From: JAWKMZ01 sp041391965
GTDB lineage: Bacteria; Bacteroidota; Bacteroidia; Flavobacteriales; Flavobacteriaceae
DNA length: 64,000 bases
Assembly (NCBI GenBank): GCA_041391965.1
Contig: JAWKMZ010000008.1
Coordinates: 1 to 64,000 of the forward strand
Direction of reading: 5' to 3'
Part shown: positions 1-7,553 of the stretch, piece after piece
Position numbering within the stretch: position 1 is the first letter of the stretch
Layout: every line of letters starts with the position of its first letter
The notes under the pieces: generated by a model
Told to the model about the DNA's origin: nothing
Database searches by the model: none
Seen by the model: the letters and a program-made list of their open reading frames with translations, nothing else
Program-made: the position numbers and the translations under genes

Positions 1-89
1 CCTATAAAACCTAAAAACATCGACCAAATACACACCAAAAACCCCACAAAGTTGCCCGCTTTAGTTAAAAAGAAAAATAACTTCCTCAA
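1..89 (-). CDS. N-terminus of a membrane protein, cut by the window edge
   Basis: On the minus strand a frame stays open from a TTG at 87-89 to the window edge. It encodes 29 residues beginning with a basic start (MRKLFFF) followed by a hydrophobic stretch (NFVGFLVCIWSMFLGFI), which looks like a signal anchor or first membrane helix. A stop codon lies just upstream in the same frame, so the protein cannot start much earlier. It would be the last visible member of the minus-strand run that begins at deoC. The fragment is too short to name, and a chance open frame is possible. Confidence 0.3.
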   Translation of the reverse strand, partial: MRKLFFFLTKAGNFVGFLVCIWSMFLGFI

Positions 90-130
90 AAATCAAAAAC
101 AACAACACAGCGCTTTTAAAAAGCAAAAAA

Positions 131-664
131 TTAATGCTTAGGTAAATACTCGGCAGGAATACGATTATGCTCTGTCTCTAACGTCCAATACACATTCACA
201 ATCCACCAACGTTCCCCATCATTTAAAAGCTGAATACTGTTAATACCACGCATAAAAGGCTCAGTATCCGCTTTGCTATGGTAAGCTTCATAAGTACTAA
301 AAACATGAGCAATTGGACCAAAAACCTCAACCTTTCGGTTGATTTCCTTTTCAATAAATCCATGCTCATACATCCAAAGTCCTGAGCTTTTAATATAAGT
401 CTCAGGGCTCATATAACGCCATACATACACACCATCCTTGTTTTTAGTACTAGGAATTAATTGCGCATCTTTAGTAAACAAAAACTTAAACAACTTCCAA
501 TTGCGTTCCACCGCTTTATCTTCTGAAAGCACATCGTAATAAGTATCTATTGTTTGGTCAATGCTGGCAACATGTGTCATAATATCGCTATCAGTATTTT
601 GTTGCGAAAACCCACAATAAGAATAAAAAACAATAAGTATAAAGACAATAACACGATGTTTCAT
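131..664 (-). CDS. Secreted NTF2/SnoaL-like protein
   Basis: This 177-residue protein starts with a clear signal peptide (MKHRVIVFILIVFYSYCGFSQ), so it is exported to the periplasm or beyond. The rest has the layout of a small NTF2-like (SnoaL/DUF4440-type) cone-shaped domain. An N-terminal helix region ('SIDQTIDTYYDVLSEDKA') is followed by strands ending in 'FMRGINSIQLLNDGERWWIVNVYWTLE'. That closing motif, in which a measured line is followed by 'RWWIVNVYW', is typical of these folds in Bacteroidota. The family includes enzymes and non-catalytic binding proteins, so no substrate can be given. It begins 9 bases after the stop of the DUF5686 gene and is probably co-transcribed with it. Confidence 0.7.
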   Translation of the reverse strand: MKHRVIVFILIVFYSYCGFSQQNTDSDIMTHVASIDQTIDTYYDVLSEDKAVERNWKLFKFLFTKDAQLIPSTKNKDGVYVWRYMSPETYIKSSGLWMYEHGFIEKEINRKVEVFGPIAHVFSTYEAYHSKADTEPFMRGINSIQLLNDGERWWIVNVYWTLETEHNRIPAEYLPKH

Positions 665-673
665 ACAGCAAAC

Positions 674-3154
674 TTAATTTATAATATTCAAAAATTTCAA
701 CCCAAAAATAACAGCATCACCTTGGTAACCACCTTGATAAGACCGCACATAATCCACTCTCAAAAGCCTAAATTTCCCCCAACCTATATTATCAATCCCT
801 ACCGAATACTCTTGGTAAGGCGCTATATGCTCAGTAGCAAATGCATGTGCACCAATCACTAAATTAAAGTTCAATTGGCTCAATAAAGGCACTTTACTCA
901 ACAAATAGCCTTTAAAATCGTGTTCCGCATGCAGCTCTAAATAGGAAGTGTTCGTACTAAAAGCATAATAAGGCATATTATTAAACACATTCAAATAACG
1001 TCCCGAAGTCCCAACATGCGTTTGGTTTCCATTAGGATGATAATAATCCATAAACGCAATCTTATCCGCATTTATAAACGTTCCAGCCTTAATATTATAA
1101 GCAAAATCACCTTTATTGCCTATGTTAAAACTTTGGGTAACTCTTGCTTTTAATTGGTCAAAATTATAATCAGAAGTCGTGGCTGCCAATCCTTTTTCAT
1201 AACCTAAAAATAGGGTAGGATAGTCGCTGTTAGGAATATTAATCTTACTATCAGGATAACTCATAAACTCTTGGCCAAAGTTAATACGTGCATTGAAGTT
1301 AAACTTCAAAAGATGATGCGTATCAAAAAAAGGCACACCATAAGCCGTTTCATTCAAAGGATTATTACTGGTATATACATCATCTTTCTCATTGATAAAC
1401 GTATGATTCGTAGTATTCACCAAGGCTTTCCGACGTTCATAACTCAAATTCGCATACATGTTTAATCCATTCAATACCTCTTGCGAATACCCAATTTGTG
1501 CATAACTCTTATCGTATAACTTCATATAATTATCTTCAAAAAACAACGAACTTACCGAGTTAATCAATGGCGAAATAGGTGCTGCTTCATTAAACTGTTG
1601 CGTAACCACACCACCTGAAACCGATAAAAAAGGACGTTTCACATTGTTGAACTTGTACACAAACGAAGCCGTTCCACGCAAACGCTCATCTGCAAACCCA
1701 TAATTAAAGTTCGTATTAACCGAAAAATAACGCTTAAACTCATCCATGTTTTTGCGGTAATACAAGCCCAAATTGGCATTGTAACCTTGTACTGTATTAA
1801 ACTGAAAACTCGATAGAGGAGCGCTATAACCTGTACTCCAATCTTTATAAGAGTTTCTATAATTGTATCCAAAAAGAAGGTCTGTAATCTTAAAATGGTT
1901 GTTTTTAGCATCAATTGAGTCTAAATACGGTTTAGATTTTCTTACCACCTGAATACTGTCTTTTTTAAGATAATCATTGACTTCTTCACTCGTTAAAGGC
2001 ACTGGTCTAACGGTATTCCAATACAAAGAATCCTTTTTGTTGGCTTCATCAGCAAAGGATAAAATTTCGCTACCAAAGGTTTTTTTTGTAAAATTTGGAT
2101 TAAAGACATAATCACTGTAAACTGCTGTAAACCGACCATCGCCTTTAATTCCAAAAATGCCATAACTAAAATCAATACTTTGTGATAAGAGTACCCAAAG
2201 TTGGTCTGTATCAGAATAAGAAAAGTTTTGTTTTATAGTAATAATGTCTGCTGGCGGAATTTGAGCTTGTGCTCCTGTAATATCTAATTCTAAAGCATAA
2301 ATAGTCCATTGATCTTCTACAATATAAAGGGTTCCTGCAAAAATACGATCATTCTTCCGCTTCGGAATGACTGCTATTTTGTTGATTAAATTTCCTCGGT
2401 CATCATAAAACACACCTTTTAGTTGATAGCGATAATAATTAAAAGCATAATCAGCTATAGGCGATATAATTTGATTACCCAATTCAATCGTATTATTATA
2501 AAAGTTGAAATCAACATCACTCGCACTGTTAAAACTAAAGCCATTATCGTTACCACTTACTTTTGAGGCAATAATTTTTTCTTTCAGCTTATCAGGACGC
2601 AAATAATCAATTTTTGATATAGTTTCAGACAAATAAATAATCCCACTTCGGGTCGAATCCAAACCACCACCAAGGTCGCCAACCTCTTGACCTAATATTT
2701 TTTCTGGAGCATCTTTTATTTTAATAAGCCCTCTCGAATAAAAATTAGCTGAATAGGCATTAATCTTTTCCAGATGTTCCTTCCGATGTGCAATTGCTTC
2801 TCGTATAATCTTATCTGCAGGATTTTCATTAGAATTAATAACAACCTCATTTAGCGAAATTTCTTCTTCAAGCATCGAAGCATCTAAAGTGAAAGGAAAA
2901 TCTTTGATAGTAATCGTCTTTTTTACAGTCTTATAACCCAAAAATTGAAAAATAACCGTGTAAGTGTCGGGTTTGGTAACATTCAATTCATATTTACCAT
3001 CGCTATTACTTGTGGTGCCAATAAAAGTGTTTTCTAAATAAACGTTTACAAAAGCAAGCGGTTGGTTTTTGTTGTCAGTAATAGTGCCTTTTATTTGTGC
3101 AAAACTGCTAAAGCTTAAAAAACCTAAAAAAAGAAAGCATAAATATTTAGTCAT
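674..3154 (-). CDS. DUF5686/carboxypeptidase-regulatory-like outer membrane protein
   Basis: The product is about 826 residues. I place the start at the ATG at 3152-3154 (MTKYLCFLFLGFLSFSSFAQ), which gives a normal signal peptide; a longer frame adds 14 residues before it. After the signal comes a carboxypeptidase-D-regulatory-like domain (roughly residues 20-105, with 'GTITDNKNQPLAFVNVYLE' and 'DGKYELNV'). A long DUF5686-type region follows. Its second half is rich in alternating aromatic strands and ends in '...LKFLNIIN', as expected of an outer-membrane beta-barrel. This architecture is common in Bacteroidota and resembles SusC/TonB-receptor relatives without the plug. Function is unknown; membrane association is inferred. 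Confidence 0.8.
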   Translation of the reverse strand: MTKYLCFLFLGFLSFSSFAQIKGTITDNKNQPLAFVNVYLENTFIGTTSNSDGKYELNVTKPDTYTVIFQFLGYKTVKKTITIKDFPFTLDASMLEEEISLNEVVINSNENPADKIIREAIAHRKEHLEKINAYSANFYSRGLIKIKDAPEKILGQEVGDLGGGLDSTRSGIIYLSETISKIDYLRPDKLKEKIIASKVSGNDNGFSFNSASDVDFNFYNNTIELGNQIISPIADYAFNYYRYQLKGVFYDDRGNLINKIAVIPKRKNDRIFAGTLYIVEDQWTIYALELDITGAQAQIPPADIITIKQNFSYSDTDQLWVLLSQSIDFSYGIFGIKGDGRFTAVYSDYVFNPNFTKKTFGSEILSFADEANKKDSLYWNTVRPVPLTSEEVNDYLKKDSIQVVRKSKPYLDSIDAKNNHFKITDLLFGYNYRNSYKDWSTGYSAPLSSFQFNTVQGYNANLGLYYRKNMDEFKRYFSVNTNFNYGFADERLRGTASFVYKFNNVKRPFLSVSGGVVTQQFNEAAPISPLINSVSSLFFEDNYMKLYDKSYAQIGYSQEVLNGLNMYANLSYERRKALVNTTNHTFINEKDDVYTSNNPLNETAYGVPFFDTHHLLKFNFNARINFGQEFMSYPDSKINIPNSDYPTLFLGYEKGLAATTSDYNFDQLKARVTQSFNIGNKGDFAYNIKAGTFINADKIAFMDYYHPNGNQTHVGTSGRYLNVFNNMPYYAFSTNTSYLELHAEHDFKGYLLSKVPLLSQLNFNLVIGAHAFATEHIAPYQEYSVGIDNIGWGKFRLLRVDYVRSYQGGYQGDAVIFGLKFLNIIN

Positions 3155-3261
3155 AAAGTAAGGGTTTAATAATATAAATAGCAATTGTTGACACAAGCTT
3201 GCCTAAGTTTGACCAAACATACCTATAAAAATAACACTTACTTGTTATAGCAATCTTAAAT

Positions 3262-3720
3262 TTAACGATAAATTTTCTTAACACGATCTAAATTGCGTTT
3301 ATTGTCTCGGTCTTTAATGGTGTCGCGTTTATCGTACAGTTTTTTTCCTTTGGCAAGGGCAATTTCTAACTTAGCATAGCCTTTTTCGTTAATAAATAAA
3401 CGTAGCGGAATGATAGCCAACCCTTTTGTTTGCACATCTTTATAAAGTGATTTGAGTTCTCGTTTGTTAAGTAACAATTTGCGCTCTGCCTTGGGTTTAT
3501 GATTGTAATAATTTCCAAAAGCATACTCTTCAATAGTCATATTAATGGCAAACAATTCACCTTTGTCATTAAACTCACAAAAACTTTCAGCAATAGAAGC
3601 TTTACTGCTTCGTATCGATTTTATTTCGGTACCAGTCAAAACAATTCCAGCGGTATATTTGTCTAATATTTCATAGGCAAAACGCGCTTTTTTGTTAAGG
3701 ATGTTGATGTTTTTTTGCAT
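3262..3720 (-). CDS. smpB: SsrA-binding protein SmpB
   Basis: SmpB binds tmRNA and carries it to stalled ribosomes for trans-translation in the cytoplasm. The 152-residue product matches the family in length and motifs: 'NKKARFAYEI' at the N-terminus, 'AGIVLTGTEIKSIR' and 'INLxEYAFGNYYNH'-like strands in the barrel, 'RKLLLNKRELKSLY', and the basic tail 'KGKKLYDKRDTIKDRDNKRNLDR'. The ATG at 3718-3720 gives the canonical MQKNINILNKK start; the frame extends three codons further upstream but that adds nothing conserved. The basic C-terminal tail that enters the mRNA channel is complete. It lies between the histidine phosphatase and the DUF5686 gene on the same strand. No tmRNA gene was found in this window. 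Confidence 0.96.
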   Translation of the reverse strand: MQKNINILNKKARFAYEILDKYTAGIVLTGTEIKSIRSSKASIAESFCEFNDKGELFAINMTIEEYAFGNYYNHKPKAERKLLLNKRELKSLYKDVQTKGLAIIPLRLFINEKGYAKLEIALAKGKKLYDKRDTIKDRDNKRNLDRVKKIYR

Positions 3721-3777
3721 GGAGCACAAAACTACACAAATTTTGTGATTAGTTGAAATGAATGGGTTTTAAGAGTT

Positions 3778-4287
3778 TTAATTGATGGTCAACACTTGGT
3801 CAGCAATAGTACCATTTATGATAGTAACAATATAAAGATTTCCATTGTTATCATCATCAATGTTTTCGTATTTATCTTTGCCAATCACTTTATTTACAAA
3901 CTCCGGAATGGTATTGCTATGACCAACAACCAAAACCGTTTTTCCTTTAGTAGCATTTAAAAACGAATCGATATCTGTCATTCTTGGGTTATAGATAGTA
4001 ATCTCTAAGTCATTTTTGTTTGCTGTGGGTTGTGCAGTTTCTTTGGTTCTATTATAATTGGTTGAATAGACGGCATCAAAGTGAATGTTGCCTAAAATAG
4101 TGCTCCAATTATCGGCTCTTTGCAAGCCTTTATCCATCAAATGAGGATTTTTTTCTGACGGATTACTTCTATCTTTTTCGGCATGTCTGATAAAATAATA
4201 GCTTGTAATTTCGGGAGTCTTCGTCTCTTGCGAAAAGGAAGTAAACGCCATTAAAAAAATAAAAGTGAGTGTAAAAAGATGTTTCAT
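3778..4287 (-). CDS. Secreted histidine phosphatase family protein (SixA/phosphoglycerate mutase-like)
   Basis: This 169-residue protein has a signal peptide (MKHLFTLTFIFLMAFTSFSQ) and then the histidine phosphatase signature 'YYFIRHAEKDRS' around residue 34. The H of RHAE would be the phospho-accepting histidine. A second catalytic histidine lies in 'VLVVGHSNTIPEF' near residue 122, and 'DAVYSTNYNRTKETAQPT' supplies the conserved arginine region. It is the short single-domain type. Because it is exported, the substrate is probably an extracytoplasmic phosphate ester, but none can be named. It starts 10 bases after deoD, so it may be co-transcribed with the nucleoside-salvage pair; a link to nucleotide scavenging is speculative. 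Confidence 0.85.
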   Translation of the reverse strand: MKHLFTLTFIFLMAFTSFSQETKTPEITSYYFIRHAEKDRSNPSEKNPHLMDKGLQRADNWSTILGNIHFDAVYSTNYNRTKETAQPTANKNDLEITIYNPRMTDIDSFLNATKGKTVLVVGHSNTIPEFVNKVIGKDKYENIDDDNNGNLYIVTIINGTIADQVLTIN

Positions 4288-4297
4288 AAGCTGAAGG

Positions 4298-4996
4298 TTA
4301 AGCTAATTCTAATGCAATAGTAATCATGTCTTTAAAGGTGGTTTCGCGTTCTTTGCTTGTGGTGCGTTCACCAGTTACCAAAGAGTCTGAAATGGTTAAA
4401 ATGCTCAAAGCATTCACTTTGTGTTTTGCAGCCATAGTATAAAGGCCTGCGCTTTCCATTTCTACACAAAGCACACCAAATTTAGACCACTTTTTATACG
4501 ATTCAAAATCGTCGGCATAAAATTCATCGCTGGTTAAAATATTGCCAGCTTTAAGCGGAATGTTTTTTGATTTAGCAGTTTCAACCGCTTTCATAAAGAG
4601 TCCGAAATCGGCAGTAGGAGCAAAGTCAGCACCACTAAAACGCAGTTCGTTAATACCAGAAGTAGAAGATGCAGCCATAGCCAATACAATATCTCTAACA
4701 TTAATATGCTTTTGATAAGAGCCTGCACTACCAACTCTAATAAGGTTTTTGACGCCATATTCGGTAATCAATTCATGTGAATAAATAGAAATACTCGGAA
4801 CTCCCATTCCTGTTCCCATAGCAGAGATGCGTTTACCTTTATAAGTGCCTGTATAACCAAGCATACCTCTTACTTTGTTAAAGCAAACAGGGTTTTCAAA
4901 AAAAGTTTCGGCAATCCATTTGGCTCTTAATGGGTCTCCAGGTAATAAAATAGTTTCGGCAATGTCACCTTTTTTGGCTTCAATATGTACACTCAT
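4298..4996 (-). CDS. deoD: Purine nucleoside phosphorylase, DeoD type
   Basis: DeoD cleaves purine (deoxy)nucleosides with phosphate to the free base and (deoxy)ribose 1-phosphate in the cytoplasm. The 232-residue product shows the hexameric PNP pattern. 'LLPGDPLRAKWIAETF' is the phosphate-binding loop near residue 20, 'GTGMGVPSISIYSHELI' follows, 'RVGSAGSYQ' lies near residue 87, 'VEMESAGLY' is the ribose/base pocket near residue 179, and 'ILTISDSLVTGE' contains the catalytic aspartate. Length is normal. It lies 31 bases downstream of deoC on the same strand, a common pairing because deoxyribose phosphate made from its product is the DeoC substrate (a phosphopentomutase, not seen here, is needed between them). 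Confidence 0.95.
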   Translation of the reverse strand: MSVHIEAKKGDIAETILLPGDPLRAKWIAETFFENPVCFNKVRGMLGYTGTYKGKRISAMGTGMGVPSISIYSHELITEYGVKNLIRVGSAGSYQKHINVRDIVLAMAASSTSGINELRFSGADFAPTADFGLFMKAVETAKSKNIPLKAGNILTSDEFYADDFESYKKWSKFGVLCVEMESAGLYTMAAKHKVNALSILTISDSLVTGERTTSKERETTFKDMITIALELA

Positions 4997-5027
4997 ATGA
5001 TGAATTTAATCAGCATAAAGATATAAA

Positions 5028-5690
5028 TTAATATTGAGCCGTAGAAGTTTTGTCAGTAAGGATAGCAACACCAGAGGAAGTTCCAATACGGTCTGCACCA
5101 GCATCAATATATTTTTTAACCGTTTCTAAATCTCTAATACCACCAGATGCTTTTATTTTTGCTTGGTCTTTAACTGTTTTTCTGATAATTTTTACAGCAG
5201 TCAATGTAGCACCTCCTTTAGAAAACCCAGTAGAGGTTTTTATAAAATCAGCTTTGGCATCTAAACAAATTTCGCAAGCTTTGATGATTTCGTTTTTAGA
5301 AAGTTCGCTAATTTCTAAAATCACTTTTAAAGGAATTCTTCCAATAGCCAATTTTACATCAGAAATGTCTTTAAAAACAGCAACATAATTTTTGCTTTTT
5401 AAAAGCCCAATATTAATAACCATATCAATTTCATCAGCACCATCTTCAATCGCTTTTTGTGCTTCAAATACTTTGGCTTCTGTAGCGTTTGCTCCAAGTG
5501 GAAAACCAACAACCGTACAAATTTTAACTGATGATTTTGAGAGTAGCTGTTTAGCTAAAGCAACATAGCAGCTGTGAACACAAACGGCATAAAATTGATA
5601 TTTTTTTGCCTCATTACAAAGGTCAATAATGTCACGCTCTGTCGTTGAGGACTTTAAAAGGGTGTGGTCTATATATTGGTTAATTTTCAT
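5028..5690 (-). CDS. deoC: Deoxyribose-phosphate aldolase
   Basis: DeoC splits 2-deoxyribose 5-phosphate into glyceraldehyde 3-phosphate and acetaldehyde, completing deoxynucleoside breakdown. The start chosen is the ATG at 5688-5690, giving MKINQYIDHTLLK, the usual DeoC beginning, and 220 residues; a longer frame adds 29 unlikely residues. The TIM-barrel motifs are all present: 'VCVHSCYVALAK', 'VVGFPLGANATEAKVFEAQKAIEDGADEIDMVIN', 'ADFIKTSTGF' with the Schiff-base lysine at about residue 151, and 'IKASGGIRD' with the second lysine at about residue 180. It is the first gene of the minus-strand run with deoD. No clear promoter box was found in the 287 bases upstream. Confidence 0.95.
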   Translation of the reverse strand: MKINQYIDHTLLKSSTTERDIIDLCNEAKKYQFYAVCVHSCYVALAKQLLSKSSVKICTVVGFPLGANATEAKVFEAQKAIEDGADEIDMVINIGLLKSKNYVAVFKDISDVKLAIGRIPLKVILEISELSKNEIIKACEICLDAKADFIKTSTGFSKGGATLTAVKIIRKTVKDQAKIKASGGIRDLETVKKYIDAGADRIGTSSGVAILTDKTSTAQY

Positions 5691-5977
5691 GGGTAATATG
5701 TAGGTTAAGTGGTTATAAAAATACGATAAACGGTTATTACTAAAAAGTAATTTCACATTTTTTAGACAAACGGTCAATCAATTAATTAAACTTAAAATTT
5801 GCAAATTTTTAAAGCCTTTTATTTGAGTGATTTATAATTTTTCACTAATAATATATACGTGTGTGATTAAAAAAAAGATGAGATGAATCTCTAAAAACGA
5901 AACTTTTTAAGGAATGTTTAACATTACCTAAATTTTAATAAGTTTATATCTTAATATCTTAGTTAAAAATAAATAAC

Positions 5978-7468
5978 ATGGCAACAAGTAAAAAGCAGGT
6001 AAATAAAGATTACGATTTAATTTGTATTGGAGGCGGTATAATGAGTGCAACTTTAGCGCTCTTTTCAAAATTGTTACAGCCTAATTTAAAAATACTCATT
6101 TTGGAGCGTTTGGATAATGTGGCTTTAGAGAGTTCTGCTGCGTGGAATAATGCAGGAACAGGACATTCGGCATTGTGTGAGCTCAATTATTGTCCGCAAA
6201 TGGAAAATGGAAATGTCTCTATTGATAAAGCCATTGATATCTGTACACAATTTGAAGTCTCTAAACAGTTTTGGTCGTATTTAGTGCAACAAAATTTGAT
6301 TAAAAATCCGAAAACATTTATCAACACTGTGCCACATCATAGTTGGGTAACTGGTCAAGACAATGTCGATTATCTGGAAAAAAGATACCAAGCCATGAAA
6401 CAGCATTTTATGTTTAACACTATCCAATTCTCAAAAGATATTGAAAAAATGAAAGAATGGTTTCCGTTGATAATGACTGACAGAACATCAGACGACATTA
6501 TGGCTGCCAGTAGAATTGATAGAGGTACTGAAGTTAACTATGGCGAACTTACCAAAACATTGTTTAATATTTTGGAAACAAAATATGATACTAAAGTGCA
6601 TTGTAATGAAGAGGTTTTAGATGTTGATCCTGATAAAAATGTGGAATGGTCAGTAAAAGTGAAACACACTAAAACTAAAAACATTCAACATTTTGATGCC
6701 AAACATGTGTTTATTGGAGCAGGAGGCGGAAGTTTGTTGTTGCTGCAAAAAGTAGAAATTAAAGAAAAAGAAGGTTATGGTGGTTTTCCAGTAAGTGGTG
6801 AATGGTTGGTCTGTAAAAACGAAGAAATTATTAACAAGCACCATGCAAAAGTTTATAGCAAAGCAGGACCCAATGATCCACCAATGTCAACACCTCATTT
6901 AGATACACGTTATATCAATGGAAAACGTGAGTTGCTTTTTGGGCCTTTTGCAGGATTTAGTCCTAAATTTTTAAAAGAAGGCTCTAATTTGGACTTGCTC
7001 AAATCGGTTACGTTAGACAATATCTCTCCAATGTTTGGAGCTTTTTGGCATAATTTACCATTAACAAAATACCTTGTGGAGCAAGTAGCGATGTCGCATA
7101 AAGACAGAGTGGATGAATTGAGAAAATTTGTAAAAGATGCAAAAGAGGACGATTGGGAATTGTTGGTGGCTGGACAGCGTGTTCAAATTATTAAACGCGA
7201 TCATTATGAAGGCGGAAAACTTCAATTTGGTACTGAAGTGGTAAGTAGTAAAGATGGAAGTGTTACTTGTTTGTTAGGAGCCTCACCAGGAGCTTCGACA
7301 GCAGTTTACATTATGTTAGAGGTTTTAGAAAAAGCATTCCCAGAGTTAATTTATTCAGAAAACGGACAAGCACTTTTAAAACAAATAGTGCCATCTTGGA
7401 AAACAACTGTAGATGAAGCCTTATTTAGCAAATGTCTAAAGCAATCTAAAGAGACCTTGCAATTGTAA
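5978..7468 (+). CDS. mqo: Malate:quinone oxidoreductase
   Basis: Mqo is a peripheral membrane FAD enzyme that oxidises malate to oxaloacetate and passes electrons to the quinone pool, replacing or supplementing NAD malate dehydrogenase in the TCA cycle. The 496-residue product has the N-terminal FAD-binding motif 'DLICIGGGIMSATLALF' (about residues 13-30), the family motif 'ESSAAWNNAGTGHSALCELNY', 'DRGTEVNYGELT', 'VFIGAGGGSLLLLQK' and 'GEWLVCKNEEI'. It ends with 'LLGASPGASTAVYIMLEVLEKAFP', the FAD-binding C-terminal segment. Length is normal. The gene stands alone on the plus strand between deoC and clpB and is followed by a strong hairpin terminator shared with convergent clpB. A -7 box close to consensus was not found upstream. 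Confidence 0.95.
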   Translation: MATSKKQVNKDYDLICIGGGIMSATLALFSKLLQPNLKILILERLDNVALESSAAWNNAGTGHSALCELNYCPQMENGNVSIDKAIDICTQFEVSKQFWSYLVQQNLIKNPKTFINTVPHHSWVTGQDNVDYLEKRYQAMKQHFMFNTIQFSKDIEKMKEWFPLIMTDRTSDDIMAASRIDRGTEVNYGELTKTLFNILETKYDTKVHCNEEVLDVDPDKNVEWSVKVKHTKTKNIQHFDAKHVFIGAGGGSLLLLQKVEIKEKEGYGGFPVSGEWLVCKNEEIINKHHAKVYSKAGPNDPPMSTPHLDTRYINGKRELLFGPFAGFSPKFLKEGSNLDLLKSVTLDNISPMFGAFWHNLPLTKYLVEQVAMSHKDRVDELRKFVKDAKEDDWELLVAGQRVQIIKRDHYEGGKLQFGTEVVSSKDGSVTCLLGASPGASTAVYIMLEVLEKAFPELIYSENGQALLKQIVPSWKTTVDEALFSKCLKQSKETLQL

Positions 7469-7512
7469 AAAAAAGCGATACTTGTCTTAATTAAGACGCC
7501 TATCGCTTTTTC
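7467..7512. terminator. Bidirectional terminator between mqo and clpB
   Basis: The outer arms AAAAAGCGATA (ending at 7480) and TATCGCTTTTT (7501-7511) pair perfectly, and an inner palindrome GTCTTAATTAAGAC at 7483-7496 extends the fold. T runs on both strands suit factor-independent termination of the two convergent genes. Confidence 0.85.
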
Positions 7513-7553
7513 ACTAACCAACCAAATTATTATGAATTCACTTCATAATAAGT